A stretch of DNA of 64,000 bases, taken from contig CAJXLB010000007.1 in the NCBI GenBank assembly GCA_913055905.1, positions 64,188-128,187 of the forward strand. The letters run 5' to 3'. The stretch comes from an uncultured Winogradskyella sp. (lineage in GTDB: Bacteria > Bacteroidota > Bacteroidia > Flavobacteriales > Flavobacteriaceae). The notes beneath the pieces were generated by a model. The model saw only the letters and a program-made list of their open reading frames with translations. It was not told the origin of the DNA and made no database searches. A program made the translations under genes and the position numbers. Below, piece by piece: positions 37,394 through 46,561 of this stretch (its first letter is position 1; every line of letters starts with the position of its first letter).

Positions 37394-37641
37394 AGGAACA
37401 AAAAACAAGTTTTACCAATTCTTTGGGTCTTATTGGGAAGAGGATGCCACAAGTTTCCAACTTTGTTTTTTTCTAGAGGCATTAAATAGGGCTTGTCTAC
37501 TAATTTTAGGAAATGCCATTAATGTCAACAGGTTTGGAAAGAGGATAAACTAAGTTTTGGCAATAAGAACAGTTGCTTTTGAAGGTGACGGTTATACAGA
37601 CCGTAGTACATCATTTAAAATAAATTATGATTATATAATTA

Positions 37642-37719
37642 TACGCAACCCATTTATATGTTGAAAATCTTGCCCGTTCGATTGAATTATATAAAATATT
37701 TTGGGCATTAATAATTTAG
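37642..37719 (+). pseudogene. Possible remnant of a glyoxalase/VOC-domain gene
   Basis: Short reading 'YATHLYVENLARSIELYKI' then a stop at 37717. It resembles the first beta-alpha unit of VOC metalloproteins (typically 'HxxxxVxDLxxSxxFY'). A stop lies just upstream in frame and no further VOC sequence follows, so this would be a relic. The match is only about 20 residues and could be chance. Confidence 0.28.
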
Positions 37720-37893
37720 GTTCATCGCTACTAAATCACTCTTAGAAATTTTTTTTAACTTTAAACAGCTGATTTTTAAGGTGTAAAATAACTCTGGGCT
37801 GTAAATTTTATCAAATAATAGTCTAATCGATTAAATGCCATTAAATAAAATGGTAGGAATTAAATCTGTTTTTACTACTGTAATTATTGAACA

Positions 37894-40320
37894 ATGCGAT
37901 ATCTGTCTTTCCTTATCTGGTCCTTAATTACCCTAGGCCTATGCTATCTTCTAAACAACCCCATAGGCAAACTTCCTGCCTTGGGCAAGATTGTAAGCCC
38001 CTCCCATGGATTCTGGCGATTATTGGAAGGAGACTTACCAAACCTGCCAGAAGAGATGATTCATGAAAATTTAAAAGATGAAGTCCAAGTGGTTTGGGAC
38101 GAAAACCTCATCCCTCACATTTACGCTCAAAACGATGAAGACCTCTACTTTGTACAGGGCTACATCACCGCCAGTATGCGCCTGTGGCAAATGGATTTCC
38201 AAAACCGTGCAGCCTCGGGAAGGCTCTCTGAAATCGTTGGGGAGGCGGCCCTTGACTTCGACCTGAAAACGAGGCGCATGGGTATGGAATTAGGCAATGA
38301 AAAGAATTTTGCCGTTACCATGCAGGATCCCTACGCCAGGATGACCTACGAGCAATACGCCAAGGGGGTCAATGCCTATTTGAATACCCTGGAGGAAAAG
38401 GACTGGCCTCTAGAATACCGGCTGCTGGATATGACACCGGAACCCTGGTCTGTTTTTAAAACAGTGCAGATAGCCACCTTTGCTGCCAGACCGTCTACCG
38501 CTGAGCCCAACCATGATATAGCCTATACCAATTTTTGGGAGGCCTATGGCTTCCAGGACTGGGAATTGCTGTACGGAGGCCTGGACACCTGTGAAGACCC
38601 TATTGTGGATGCGCCCGGAACCTGGGATTTCGAACCTGTTACCAGTAAAGCTAAAGCCCTGGACATTATTGTGGCGCCAAATGACCTGCAAGACAAAACG
38701 GAAGAAGACCTAATCGGAGGATCGAACAACTGGGCCATTTCGCCAAAGAGATCAGCTACGGGACATGCTCTTCTTGCCAGCGACCCACATGTGCCCCTTT
38801 CCCTGCCGAATGGGTCCTTCATCACGCACCTTAATTCACCAAATATAAACGTTATAGGATTCTGCAGACCTGGAGTAGCTCCACCGCTTGGCGCGTTTAA
38901 TGATAGCATTGCATATGGTGCCACCAATGCCCAGCGGAATTTATCAGACTGGTACAAGGTGAAGTTTACGAATCCTAACAAAACCAAAATCCTCGTGGAG
39001 GACCGCGAAGTGCCAGTTAAGAGAAAAATTAATGAAATAAAAATTAAGGGTAGAAAGCCAGTTTATGATACCATTTATTACTCCGATTTTGGGGTGATTG
39101 CCAACCACAGCGAACTCAGTGCACGGGAAAACGAAGGCTGGGCTTATCGGTGGATAGCGCAAGATACCAGTCGGGTGGGTGTTGCAGTTATTAATATGGC
39201 GCAAGCCAGGAACTGGGCAGAGTTTTCAAGAGCTATGGATCAATTTGACAGCCCTCACGTCAACTATGCCTATGCCGATGCTCAGGGCAATGTGGGAATA
39301 AGGGTCGCCGGAAAAACGTTGGTACGCCAGGAGACTGAGGGGTTATTTTTGAGGGATGGTACAAAAAGTGAGAACATCTGGACCGATTACATACCCGTGG
39401 AACACCGCATTGAGCAGTACAATCCGGAGCGTGGGTTTGTGAGCAGTACAAACCAGTTTCCGGTAGATTCCACCTACCCTTATGTCATTAATGCCTGGCT
39501 CTATGAGAGTAAGCGCAATCGACGCCTTAACAGGCTGCTTGCAGCCGATTCGTCCATAACGATTAAAGAAATGATGCGGCTCCAGTTGGATAACTACAAC
39601 CTGGAAGCTTCTGAAAACCTGGATTATTTTTTATCGATGCTGGATTACGAAAAGCTCGACCCTAAGGCAAAAGTCATCTATGCTGATCTGAGCAACTGGG
39701 ATTATATGGCTGACCCTGAACTCACTGCCCAAGCCTATTATCACCTCTGGATTGTAGCTATTCGGGATTTGGCGTGGGACGAACTGGATAAAGACGGTTT
39801 AAGCCTAGTCGATCCGAGTATGTACCGTACCCAGCAACTTCTAAAGGAGCAGCCTAATCTTAAGTGGTGGGATATCGACAGCACGGCTGTCACCGAAGAT
39901 GCCAGACTGCTTATTCAGGCAGCTTTTGAAAAAATGATTTTGGAAGCGGATGAATGGCAAGCTGAAAATCAAGAGCTGGAATTTAACTGGGGCAATCTAA
40001 AAGGCACAAGCCAGACGCATTTTACGCAATTAAGACCTTTAAGCCAGGACAATCTATTTGTGGGTGGAGACGTCGGGATTTTAAATGCGAGCAAGAAAAA
40101 TTGGGGGGCTGGCAATCGCTTGATCGTGGAGCTTGATCCCGAAGGACCAAAAGCCTGGGGGGCAATGACTGGCGGGCAAAGCGGCAATCCCGGCAGTCTC
40201 TGGTACACCAACCTCACCGATCCATGGTCAAAAGGCGAATACTTTGAGTTAGACCTTTACTATTCAGCAGACAATCCGAAACATTTGTTTATAAGTCACT
40301 TTAAACCTAAACAAAAATGA
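37894..40320 (+). CDS. Penicillin acylase family protein (S45, Ntn hydrolase)
   Basis: 808 aa, usual length for the self-processing precursor. Family members cut amide bonds of beta-lactams or acyl-homoserine lactones. An N-terminal membrane/signal segment (about 1-20) precedes the alpha chain. Autocleavage is expected before Ser277 in 'GGSNNWA', which becomes the catalytic N-terminus of the beta chain, and 'LASDPHVPLSLP' follows as in the family. Substrate unknown; AHL quenching is one possibility. Its G+C content is visibly higher than in surrounding genes (35 of 60 bases in 38221-38280), which suggests transfer. The stop overlaps the next start in ATGA. Confidence 0.9.
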   Translation: MRYLSFLIWSLITLGLCYLLNNPIGKLPALGKIVSPSHGFWRLLEGDLPNLPEEMIHENLKDEVQVVWDENLIPHIYAQNDEDLYFVQGYITASMRLWQMDFQNRAASGRLSEIVGEAALDFDLKTRRMGMELGNEKNFAVTMQDPYARMTYEQYAKGVNAYLNTLEEKDWPLEYRLLDMTPEPWSVFKTVQIATFAARPSTAEPNHDIAYTNFWEAYGFQDWELLYGGLDTCEDPIVDAPGTWDFEPVTSKAKALDIIVAPNDLQDKTEEDLIGGSNNWAISPKRSATGHALLASDPHVPLSLPNGSFITHLNSPNINVIGFCRPGVAPPLGAFNDSIAYGATNAQRNLSDWYKVKFTNPNKTKILVEDREVPVKRKINEIKIKGRKPVYDTIYYSDFGVIANHSELSARENEGWAYRWIAQDTSRVGVAVINMAQARNWAEFSRAMDQFDSPHVNYAYADAQGNVGIRVAGKTLVRQETEGLFLRDGTKSENIWTDYIPVEHRIEQYNPERGFVSSTNQFPVDSTYPYVINAWLYESKRNRRLNRLLAADSSITIKEMMRLQLDNYNLEASENLDYFLSMLDYEKLDPKAKVIYADLSNWDYMADPELTAQAYYHLWIVAIRDLAWDELDKDGLSLVDPSMYRTQQLLKEQPNLKWWDIDSTAVTEDARLLIQAAFEKMILEADEWQAENQELEFNWGNLKGTSQTHFTQLRPLSQDNLFVGGDVGILNASKKNWGAGNRLIVELDPEGPKAWGAMTGGQSGNPGSLWYTNLTDPWSKGEYFELDLYYSADNPKHLFISHFKPKQK

Positions 40321-40664
40321 AAAAGATTGTAGCCTTTATATTAATTGTAGTCCTAGGGTATCTACTCACAAGTTTTGGCCCGTGGTATCTGATTGCACTT
40401 GCCGGTTTCGCCGGTGGCTTAGTCTTAAAAAATCAGTGGAAGGGCTTATTCATCGGTTTTTTGGCAGGTTTTATACTTTGGGCCATTCATATCTATATAA
40501 TGTCCAGTTCAAGCAAAAGTGATCTTCCCTCAAGAATGGCGGAAATTTTCACTTTACCAAACGACACCATACTCATATTGGTCAGTGCCTTGGTCGGTGG
40601 GCTTATGGCCGGATTTGGGGCAGCAGCTGGAGGTAGTTTGAGAAAAGGGATGACATCCAAATAG
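40317..40664 (+). CDS. Small membrane protein
   Basis: 115 aa, about three to four membrane segments, glycine-rich in the first two ('FAGGLVLKNQWKGLFIGFLAG'). No family recognised. It overlaps the penicillin acylase gene by ATGA (40317-40320), so it is translated from the same message and likely works with it. It shares that gene's base composition. Confidence 0.75.
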   Translation: MKKIVAFILIVVLGYLLTSFGPWYLIALAGFAGGLVLKNQWKGLFIGFLAGFILWAIHIYIMSSSSKSDLPSRMAEIFTLPNDTILILVSALVGGLMAGFGAAAGGSLRKGMTSK

Positions 40665-40682
40665 ATTCTAAAAACTGACGGT

Positions 40683-41975
40683 ATGAACACATCAAAAAAG
40701 CAAGGATGGAGCATCACGAGAAAATTTGGAATTCTCTTCTTTTCGGTATTCTTTTTTCTTCAGATTATACAGATGTTTTCTCGGTTTTTCCTGGGGAACC
40801 AAAATATGGATGTCTTCTACTACCCTTCCCTTTTTGTTCAAAACTATATACTTCGCCTTCATGCCATACCGAAGTGGACTCATCTGTCCTCAGGAGGAGC
40901 AGACACCTTGGATGATTGGGTTCAGCAGTTAGCCTATATACTCATCGCTATTATTGTGGCAATCTTTGTTATTGCTTTTTCCAGGAAAAGGAAAGACTAT
41001 TCAAGTCTGTACGAATGGACCAAAATCTCCGTACGGTATTTTCTGGGAGCTGTGATGCTTCTTTATGGATTGAACAAGCTGTTCTTTAACCAAATGGTCT
41101 ATCCTTTGTTGAGCTATTTCTATACTCCTTTAGGAGATTTTAAACCCATGGATCTAGCTTGGACGTTTGTAGGTTATTCACCTGCTTACCAGTTTATCGG
41201 AGGTCTCTTGGAAGTTATGGCAGCGGTAATGATTTTTTTCCGGAGAACGCTGGTACTTGGCTTGCTTATTTTTCTGGGTGTTATGAGCAATGTCCTAATG
41301 CTCAATTACCTCTACGGTGTTGCAGTGAAATCCTGGTCTACAACACTCGTCATTATAGGACTCTTTCTACTTTGGGAACACCTTCCAAAACTTATGGATT
41401 TTCTGTTATTTCAAAAATCTGCTAAGATTGAAGTTCCGGCATTGAATATAGACACACCTTGGAAAAAGAGGGCTAGATTAATTCTTAAGTATGGGTATAT
41501 CGCATTGGTACTTTTTATTTTAATAGACAGTAACTACAAGATTCATTCTCGTGTAAATAGTTACAACCCCATCCCAATCGAAGGTGCATATGATGTACAT
41601 TCCTTTATTGTAAATAGTACAGAAAACACAGATTTTTTTAATGAAAATCGATGGAATCAAATTGTCGTGAATAACAGTCCGGACGGATTGACCAGTTCCG
41701 GGCATGTTATGCTTGGCACCATAAAAAGGGAATTGGCAACCTTTAAAATTGACAGTTTAAACCAGTTAAGCATTACTTTTGACCGGGATTCTTCCATGGT
41801 TTTTAAAGGGCTTCATCGCTTGTCTGGCGATTCTTTTATCTGGACTGGTACAATTGGCAAGGATACAATCCGGATGGTGTTGAGAAAGAATGAGCGGGAA
41901 TTAACCCTACACGAAAGTCCTTTCAGGTTAATTGTCGAACCAGGTGAACAGGAGAACCTGAGGACGAGAAAGTGA
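40683..41975 (+). CDS. DoxX-like multi-spanning membrane protein with C-terminal periplasmic-type domain
   Basis: 430 aa. The N-terminal about 285 residues carry seven or eight membrane segments, with a DoxX-like stretch ('RYFLGAVMLLYGLNKLF', 'FIGGLLEVMAAVMIFF'). After the last segment (near 285), about 145 soluble residues of beta-type sequence follow. Probably the third gene of the penicillin acylase cluster (18-bp gap). DoxX homology is tentative. A role in redox or in lipid handling at the membrane is possible but not shown by the sequence. Confidence 0.7.
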   Translation: MNTSKKQGWSITRKFGILFFSVFFFLQIIQMFSRFFLGNQNMDVFYYPSLFVQNYILRLHAIPKWTHLSSGGADTLDDWVQQLAYILIAIIVAIFVIAFSRKRKDYSSLYEWTKISVRYFLGAVMLLYGLNKLFFNQMVYPLLSYFYTPLGDFKPMDLAWTFVGYSPAYQFIGGLLEVMAAVMIFFRRTLVLGLLIFLGVMSNVLMLNYLYGVAVKSWSTTLVIIGLFLLWEHLPKLMDFLLFQKSAKIEVPALNIDTPWKKRARLILKYGYIALVLFILIDSNYKIHSRVNSYNPIPIEGAYDVHSFIVNSTENTDFFNENRWNQIVVNNSPDGLTSSGHVMLGTIKRELATFKIDSLNQLSITFDRDSSMVFKGLHRLSGDSFIWTGTIGKDTIRMVLRKNERELTLHESPFRLIVEPGEQENLRTRK

Positions 41976-42446
41976 GAAATAGCCAAGAAATATTGTCTGA
42001 AATATTTTAATTCTAGAACGCGCTTAGCTCTATCTCTTCCTGATTTGTTGTAATGTTTTCCATATCCCAGTAGCAAAAGCGAATACTCAAAGCGTAACGT
42101 AAACACGCTCCTAGCTTGTTATTTATCAGTAAAATACAGTTAGTGTAATTAAAATGACATATTAAACCCGAATCTTAGTACTAAGAAGACTAGACTTAAT
42201 ACTACCCTGCTAAATTTAGTTCATCAACCAAATAATAGATTTACGCTCTTGGTCATATATGTCGGCTTAATGGGATACATTTAAATAATTGTTACAGATA
42301 ATATCCGAAAACCGTATTCTAAATTAAATCGATGTATACGATATTAAGAAAATCCAGAAATCACAAAGATTAAAACCAATCTCAAATTCATCTTTTACCT
42401 GTTTTAATATTTAATTTTGCGCATTGTATTAGCATTGAATAATAGA
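41976..42446. other. 471-bp intergenic region
   Basis: No gene or terminator recognised. AT-rich, with no strong inverted repeat. The only feature I can support is the promoter element ahead of the FAD oxidoreductase. Minus-strand frames here are short and overlap the preceding gene. Confidence 0.6.
42412..42419 (+). promoter_or_regulatory. Bacteroidota -7 promoter element for the FAD oxidoreductase
   Basis: TAATTTTG matches TAnnTTTG, 27 bases before the ATG at 42447, a normal leader distance. It also supports choosing 42447 over the TTG at 42417 as the start, since that TTG overlaps this element. Confidence 0.5.
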
Positions 42447-43514
42447 ATGAGCTCAAAAGATAAATATATCATTGTTGGAGGTGGGTTAAGCGGTTTATGT
42501 TTGGCCTATCTGCTATCAAAGTTAAATATTGACGCTACAATTTTAGAAGGATCCTCGAGAATAGGAGGCCGTATCCTAACGACCAAAGGAAACAGAGACA
42601 CACCTTTAGAATTGGGAGCAACTTGGTTCTCGGATATGCACACAAATTTATTAGACCTTATTGAAGAGTTAGGGCTATCAAAATACTCTCAATTTTCAAA
42701 AGGAATTTCATTATTTGAAACAAAATCATTCGAACCTCCTCAAGAATTCAATGTGCCCGATTCACAAAACCCTTCCTATAGAATAGCTGGAGGAACGCAA
42801 AGACTAATCGATAAATTGGCGGAAAAGCTAAGTAAAGACAATATTTATCTTAATGCTAAAGTTAAATCAATTAAGGCTTCGGATAGCTCTTTGGAGGTTA
42901 AAACAGGAGATGGCAAAATTTACAAGGGAACTAAAGTGGTTCTGTGTATGCCTCCAGAATTAATTTCGAGAATAACATTTACCCCTGAGTTACCTTCAGA
43001 AGTTAATGCTATACTGCCCAAAGTACAAACTTGGATGGCTGGTACGGTAAAATTTGTTTTAGAATATGAAGAACCATTCTGGAGAAAAAAAGGCTATTCC
43101 GGCATGCTATTTAGTCACGCTGGAATCGTTTCAGAAATGTATGACCATACCAATCTAGAAGAAACAAAATACGGCTTCACGGGTTTTCTTAATGGTGCAA
43201 CTGCCAAATATTCTAAGGATGTTAGGAAGCATTACGTTCTGCAACATTTATCAAAATTACTGGGCGAATCGGCAAAAAAACCAACCTTCTATGACGATAA
43301 GGTTTGGACAGATGAGTTTGTTACAAAAGATAACCAAAGCATGCTACGACCACATCAGAATAATGGGCATCCTTTACTACAAAGAGCGTATGGCCACGAC
43401 AACTTATTTTTCTGCAATACTGAAACTTCTACTGAATTCTCAGGCTATATGGAAGGAGCCATAAGCGCCTCTATGTTTCTTTTTGAGAGATTGAAATCAT
43501 TGTCACTTGGATAA
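42447..43514 (+). CDS. FAD-dependent oxidoreductase, flavin amine oxidase family
   Basis: 355 aa from the ATG at 42447. N-terminal Rossmann motif 'IIVGGGLSGLCLAYLL' and 'RIGGRILT' bind FAD, and the C-terminal FAD contact is 'TETSTEFSGYMEGAI'. Shorter than classical monoamine oxidases (about 450-520 aa), but the termini are complete, so it is a compact form rather than a fragment. Substrate unknown. A low-quality reading follows and then a CaiB-type gene after 291 bp, so shared function is not implied. Confidence 0.88.
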   Translation: MSSKDKYIIVGGGLSGLCLAYLLSKLNIDATILEGSSRIGGRILTTKGNRDTPLELGATWFSDMHTNLLDLIEELGLSKYSQFSKGISLFETKSFEPPQEFNVPDSQNPSYRIAGGTQRLIDKLAEKLSKDNIYLNAKVKSIKASDSSLEVKTGDGKIYKGTKVVLCMPPELISRITFTPELPSEVNAILPKVQTWMAGTVKFVLEYEEPFWRKKGYSGMLFSHAGIVSEMYDHTNLEETKYGFTGFLNGATAKYSKDVRKHYVLQHLSKLLGESAKKPTFYDDKVWTDEFVTKDNQSMLRPHQNNGHPLLQRAYGHDNLFFCNTETSTEFSGYMEGAISASMFLFERLKSLSLG

Positions 43515-43805
43515 AAAACTACGACAACTATTTAATACCAAAATTTACCTACCACTTTTTTTTTACCTCGTTACTCTGTCCCACGGCTTTGGCCGGCTGT
43601 TAGGGCTACCTCCTAAATTAGCGGAGCATGCGGTATCATGGAACATTCTTGGATTTGCAAGATATTCTGCTAAATCCAAAACCATTATCTTTATTCTTGT
43701 AACAGAAGGTCATATATAATCTTTAGGCTTAACTACAACCAACCACTAACGCATGCTAAAATTCTATAGGCCTATTGGTCAAAACCCTTTTTTAAAAATC
43801 ATTCT

Positions 43806-44846
43806 ATGTTCAAAAACTTAAAAGTAGTAGAGCTAGCTAGTGTCTTAGCTGGCCCTTTAACTGGGACATTCTTTGCAGAATTAGGTGCAACAGTCATTAA
43901 AATTGAAAACAAACTCACCGATGGCGATGTTACACGACGATGGAAACTCCCAACCGAATCCAAGGAAAAACCAATCTCTGCTTATTACAGTGCCGCAAAT
44001 TATTCTAAAGAAAGCCTCTCCCTAAATTTAAAAGACAGTGAAGACTATGAGATTTTAGTTGAACATATAAAGGATGCAGACATTGTAATAAGCAATTATA
44101 AACCTAACACGGCGAGAAAACTTAAATTGGGCTATATTGATTTAAAACAGTACAATCCATCCCTTATTTATGCAGAACTTACAGGATTTGGAGGAAACGA
44201 TTCAAGGCCAGCATTTGATGTGGTGCTGCAGGCCGAAACCGGATTTATGTTTATGAATGGTGAACCCCAAAGAAACCCTGTGAAAATGCCAGTGGCCTTA
44301 ATTGATGTACTGGCTGCACACCATATGAAAGAAGCCATACTTTGTGCGCTTATCCATAGATTAAAAACAGGTGAAGGGCAACACATCTCAATGTCACTCT
44401 ATGAATGCGCACTAGCATCGTTAGCTAATCAAGCAACAAATTGGCTAATGGAAGGACATATTCCACAACCTATGGGCACCCAGCATCCCAACATTGCACC
44501 TTATGGCGATATGTACACAACAAAAGATGGCAGATCACTTGTTTTGGCTATTGGTTCAGATAAGCAATTTGATAACTTATGCTCACTTCTAAATATAGAA
44601 TGCGAAGAATTTAGAACGAACGCCCAACGATTATCCAAAAGAGAAATGCTGAACAGTAAAATAAGTGACTATATCGGCAAAGAAGTGTCGGGCTACTGGA
44701 TTTCTGAACTTGAACAAAGAAACATTCCTTATGGCATCGTTAAAAACATGAAAGATGTTTTTGAAGATGAAAAAGCTAAAAAGATGTTGCTTTATGATAT
44801 TATTGAAGGCGTTGACACAGTAAGGGTAAAAACAGCGCTTATTTAG
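43806..44846 (+). CDS. CaiB/BaiF family CoA-transferase (class III)
   Basis: 346 aa. Class III CoA-transferases move CoA between acyl groups through an enzyme-bound Asp intermediate. 'LKVVELASVLAGPLTGTFFAELGATVIKIE' opens it; 'FGGNDSRPAFDVVLQAETGFM' and the candidate catalytic Asp in 'VALIDVLAA' follow. It is a short member (family often 360-400 aa) ending just after 'VDTVRVKTALI'. Whether this is the natural end or a loss of the last residues cannot be told. Substrate unknown. Confidence 0.87.
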   Translation: MFKNLKVVELASVLAGPLTGTFFAELGATVIKIENKLTDGDVTRRWKLPTESKEKPISAYYSAANYSKESLSLNLKDSEDYEILVEHIKDADIVISNYKPNTARKLKLGYIDLKQYNPSLIYAELTGFGGNDSRPAFDVVLQAETGFMFMNGEPQRNPVKMPVALIDVLAAHHMKEAILCALIHRLKTGEGQHISMSLYECALASLANQATNWLMEGHIPQPMGTQHPNIAPYGDMYTTKDGRSLVLAIGSDKQFDNLCSLLNIECEEFRTNAQRLSKREMLNSKISDYIGKEVSGYWISELEQRNIPYGIVKNMKDVFEDEKAKKMLLYDIIEGVDTVRVKTALI

Positions 44847-45046
44847 GCCGTTGGTGCATCAACCCAACCAGCCCAAGTTTAGAGAAATAGAATTGCTTTA
44901 AATGTATTACCAGAAACTCTTAAATTCATATAACAAGTTGAAAACATAATATTTTCATTTAGATACGCAATTTTAAAATCCGCTAAAAACTTGCATTGTA
45001 ACTGAAGGTCAGTTTTATAAGCTTTTTGAAGGATTATAAAAAAACA
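44847..45046. other. Intergenic region between CaiB gene and tRNA-Ser terminator
   Basis: About 200 bp of AT-rich sequence with no recognisable gene or structure. Together with the terminator, tRNA-Ser and the 174-bp leader after it, it makes up the 527-bp gene-free stretch 44847-45373. Confidence 0.55.
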
Positions 45047-45079
45047 AAAACCCTTTAAACAACTGATTTAAAGGGTTTT
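45047..45079 (-). terminator. Terminator after tRNA-Ser
   Basis: 13-bp perfect stem AAAACCCTTTAAA (45047-45059) with TTTAAAGGGTTTT (45067-45079), seven-base loop. On the minus strand a T-rich run follows, ending the tRNA-Ser transcript; a few T on the plus strand could stop transcription from the CaiB gene too. Confidence 0.8.
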
Positions 45080-45114
45080 GTTGATTCTAGTGTTTCTTTT
45101 GAAACGGGAATCTG

Positions 45115-45199
45115 CGGAGAAAGAGGGATTCGAACCCCCGGAGGTGTGACCCTCGCCGGTTTTCAAGACCGGTGCATTCGACCACTCTGCCATTTCTCC
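45115..45199 (-). tRNA. tRNA-Ser (anticodon UGA)
   Basis: 85 nt including discriminator G73. Acceptor stem GGAGAAA with TTTCTCC, a long variable arm as expected for Ser, anticodon TGA in the loop CTTGAAA, and TTCGAAT T-loop. CCA is not encoded. Confidence 0.95.
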
Positions 45200-45289
45200 T
45201 AATGCGGATGCAAATATAAACCCCTTTTTCTTGTAGCCAAAAGAAATTTATCAGTTTTTTGCCCGTTAGAATTTTAATTGCTTTGCTTT

Positions 45290-45297
45290 TATATTTG
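45290..45297 (+). promoter_or_regulatory. Bacteroidota -7 promoter element for the DUF3108 gene
   Basis: TATATTTG matches TAnnTTTG. It lies 76 bases upstream of the chosen ATG (45374), so the leader would be rather long. Confidence 0.35.
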
Positions 45298-45373
45298 CTC
45301 AGATACTAAAATGCATTGTATTTTCGGCACAATAAATGTTGTTATTATATCTATACGTTTTAAACCATACTAT

Positions 45374-46153
45374 ATGAAGCCACTTTTTTTAGCGCTTTCT
45401 TTTCTCTACGCTGGGTTTTTATTAGGCCAAAACAATAGTGTTGCTGCAGGTGAAAAACTTGTTTACACCGCCACCTACAACATGTCTGGCATTCTTACCG
45501 ATATTGCCGAAGTGAAAATGGAAACCAGTGAAATTAAAACCTCTAAAAGCACCTTGTTGCGTTTAAAATGTACCGCGGCTACCTTTAAAAAATGGGATAA
45601 TTTTTTTAAAATCAGAGACCTGTATGAGAGTTATGTCAACCCAAAGACCTTAACGCCCTATTTGTACAAAAGAGATATCAGTGAAGGTGGTTATTACAAA
45701 TTCATGCAGTACAAGTTCAATCCGAGAACGCGCACTGTAGAAAGCCTCAAGCGAAAAAAGCGAAAAGACGGAAGTACTTGGGATGAGAATAACCGTTTAA
45801 AAATAGGGTCCAATACAAAAGATTTCGTAAGTACGTTTTACTATATAAGAACTTTAGATATTGACAAGGCGCAACCTGGTGACGAACAAATATTTACTGT
45901 TCTATTCGATAATGAAGAGAATAAGGTTGGCGTAAAATTTTTAGCCAAGGAAACCATCAATTCAAACCTCGGGAAAATAGAATGTTATAAACTGGCCATA
46001 TCACTAAAGAACAAGGACCTTTTAAAAGATACCAACGACAATTTACTATGGTTGTCGGCAGATGATAATAAAATACCCATTTACGCTACGTTTAAAATCC
46101 CTGTGGGCAATGGCGAACTAAAAATAAAATCGGCTTCAGGACTAAAAAACTAA
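45374..46153 (+). CDS. DUF3108 domain-containing secreted protein
   Basis: 259 aa from the ATG at 45374, which gives a signal peptide ending near 'GFLLGQ'; the frame continues 32 codons upstream but without homology. 'AGEKLVYTATYNM' at the start, 'YESYVNPKTLTPYLYKRDI' and the C-terminal 'DDNKIPIYATFKIPVG' match DUF3108, a beta-rich periplasmic domain of unknown role. A small membrane protein follows after four bases, so they are probably cotranscribed. Confidence 0.85.
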   Translation: MKPLFLALSFLYAGFLLGQNNSVAAGEKLVYTATYNMSGILTDIAEVKMETSEIKTSKSTLLRLKCTAATFKKWDNFFKIRDLYESYVNPKTLTPYLYKRDISEGGYYKFMQYKFNPRTRTVESLKRKKRKDGSTWDENNRLKIGSNTKDFVSTFYYIRTLDIDKAQPGDEQIFTVLFDNEENKVGVKFLAKETINSNLGKIECYKLAISLKNKDLLKDTNDNLLWLSADDNKIPIYATFKIPVGNGELKIKSASGLKN

Positions 46154-46157
46154 ACCT

Positions 46158-46493
46158 ATGAAAAAACTTTTTGTCATCCTTGGTTTTATAAGTGCAGTAA
46201 TTGCCGTGATTTTGGCGGTTACGCCACTTTCAAATTTAGCTATAATACCAATACTACTGGGTTTCATTTGTGGTGCACTTATCCTTTATCTAAGCAAAGG
46301 AGAAAAACAGAAACCCAAATCCATTCAGTATATATTTTTACTTCTAATCATGGCACTTTCCCTTACCATTTATAAAGGTGTTTTTGTGTCTAACGAGGTT
46401 GGAGATGTAGAACAATTAGAGCAACGTGAAGAGGAAAATCTAGAAGATTCTAAAGAGATTCTTGAAGGTCTGGAAATTGACGACGATCTCTAA
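46158..46493 (+). CDS. Small membrane protein with acidic tail
   Basis: 111 aa, three hydrophobic segments (about 1-22, 25-45, 55-72). The final about 35 residues are strongly acidic (EQLEQREEENLEDSKEILEGLE), probably a coiled-coil or disordered tail. No family recognised. Its gap to the DUF3108 gene is four bases. Confidence 0.75.
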   Translation: MKKLFVILGFISAVIAVILAVTPLSNLAIIPILLGFICGALILYLSKGEKQKPKSIQYIFLLLIMALSLTIYKGVFVSNEVGDVEQLEQREEENLEDSKEILEGLEIDDDL

Positions 46494-46533
46494 ATTTGTT
46501 TCAAACGAGGCACTTAAGTTGTAGTCTTTATCT

Positions 46534-46541
46534 TATTTTTG
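46534..46541 (+). promoter_or_regulatory. Bacteroidota -7 promoter element for the first M28 peptidase
   Basis: TATTTTTG matches TAnnTTTG, 20 bases before the ATG at 46562. A TTG at 46519-46521 is closer than the usual -33 spacing. Confidence 0.4.
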
Positions 46542-46561
46542 TTGAAAGTCATTAAAATCAA

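Larger units (their letters stand above)
37371..37893. other. 523-bp intergenic region
   Basis: No intact gene. It holds the nitroreductase promoter, a probable decayed VOC-domain fragment (37642-37719), and a small inverted repeat CCATT/AATGG (37838-37853). The rest is AT-rich. It marks the edge between the host-like sequence and the G+C-richer penicillin acylase cluster. Confidence 0.6.

Noticed and set aside
37838-37853. CCATT/AATGG inverted repeat as a regulatory site or attC arm
   Set aside because: Only 5 bp and without R boxes; too weak to call.
41813-42106. 97-aa minus-strand reading frame after the DoxX-like gene
   Set aside because: More than half lies antisense inside the DoxX-like gene and no family is recognisable.
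43507-43719. 70-aa reading frame between the FAD oxidoreductase and the CaiB gene, starting at TTG
   Set aside because: Overlaps the preceding gene's end, has only a TTG start, no recognisable family or signal peptide; likely chance.
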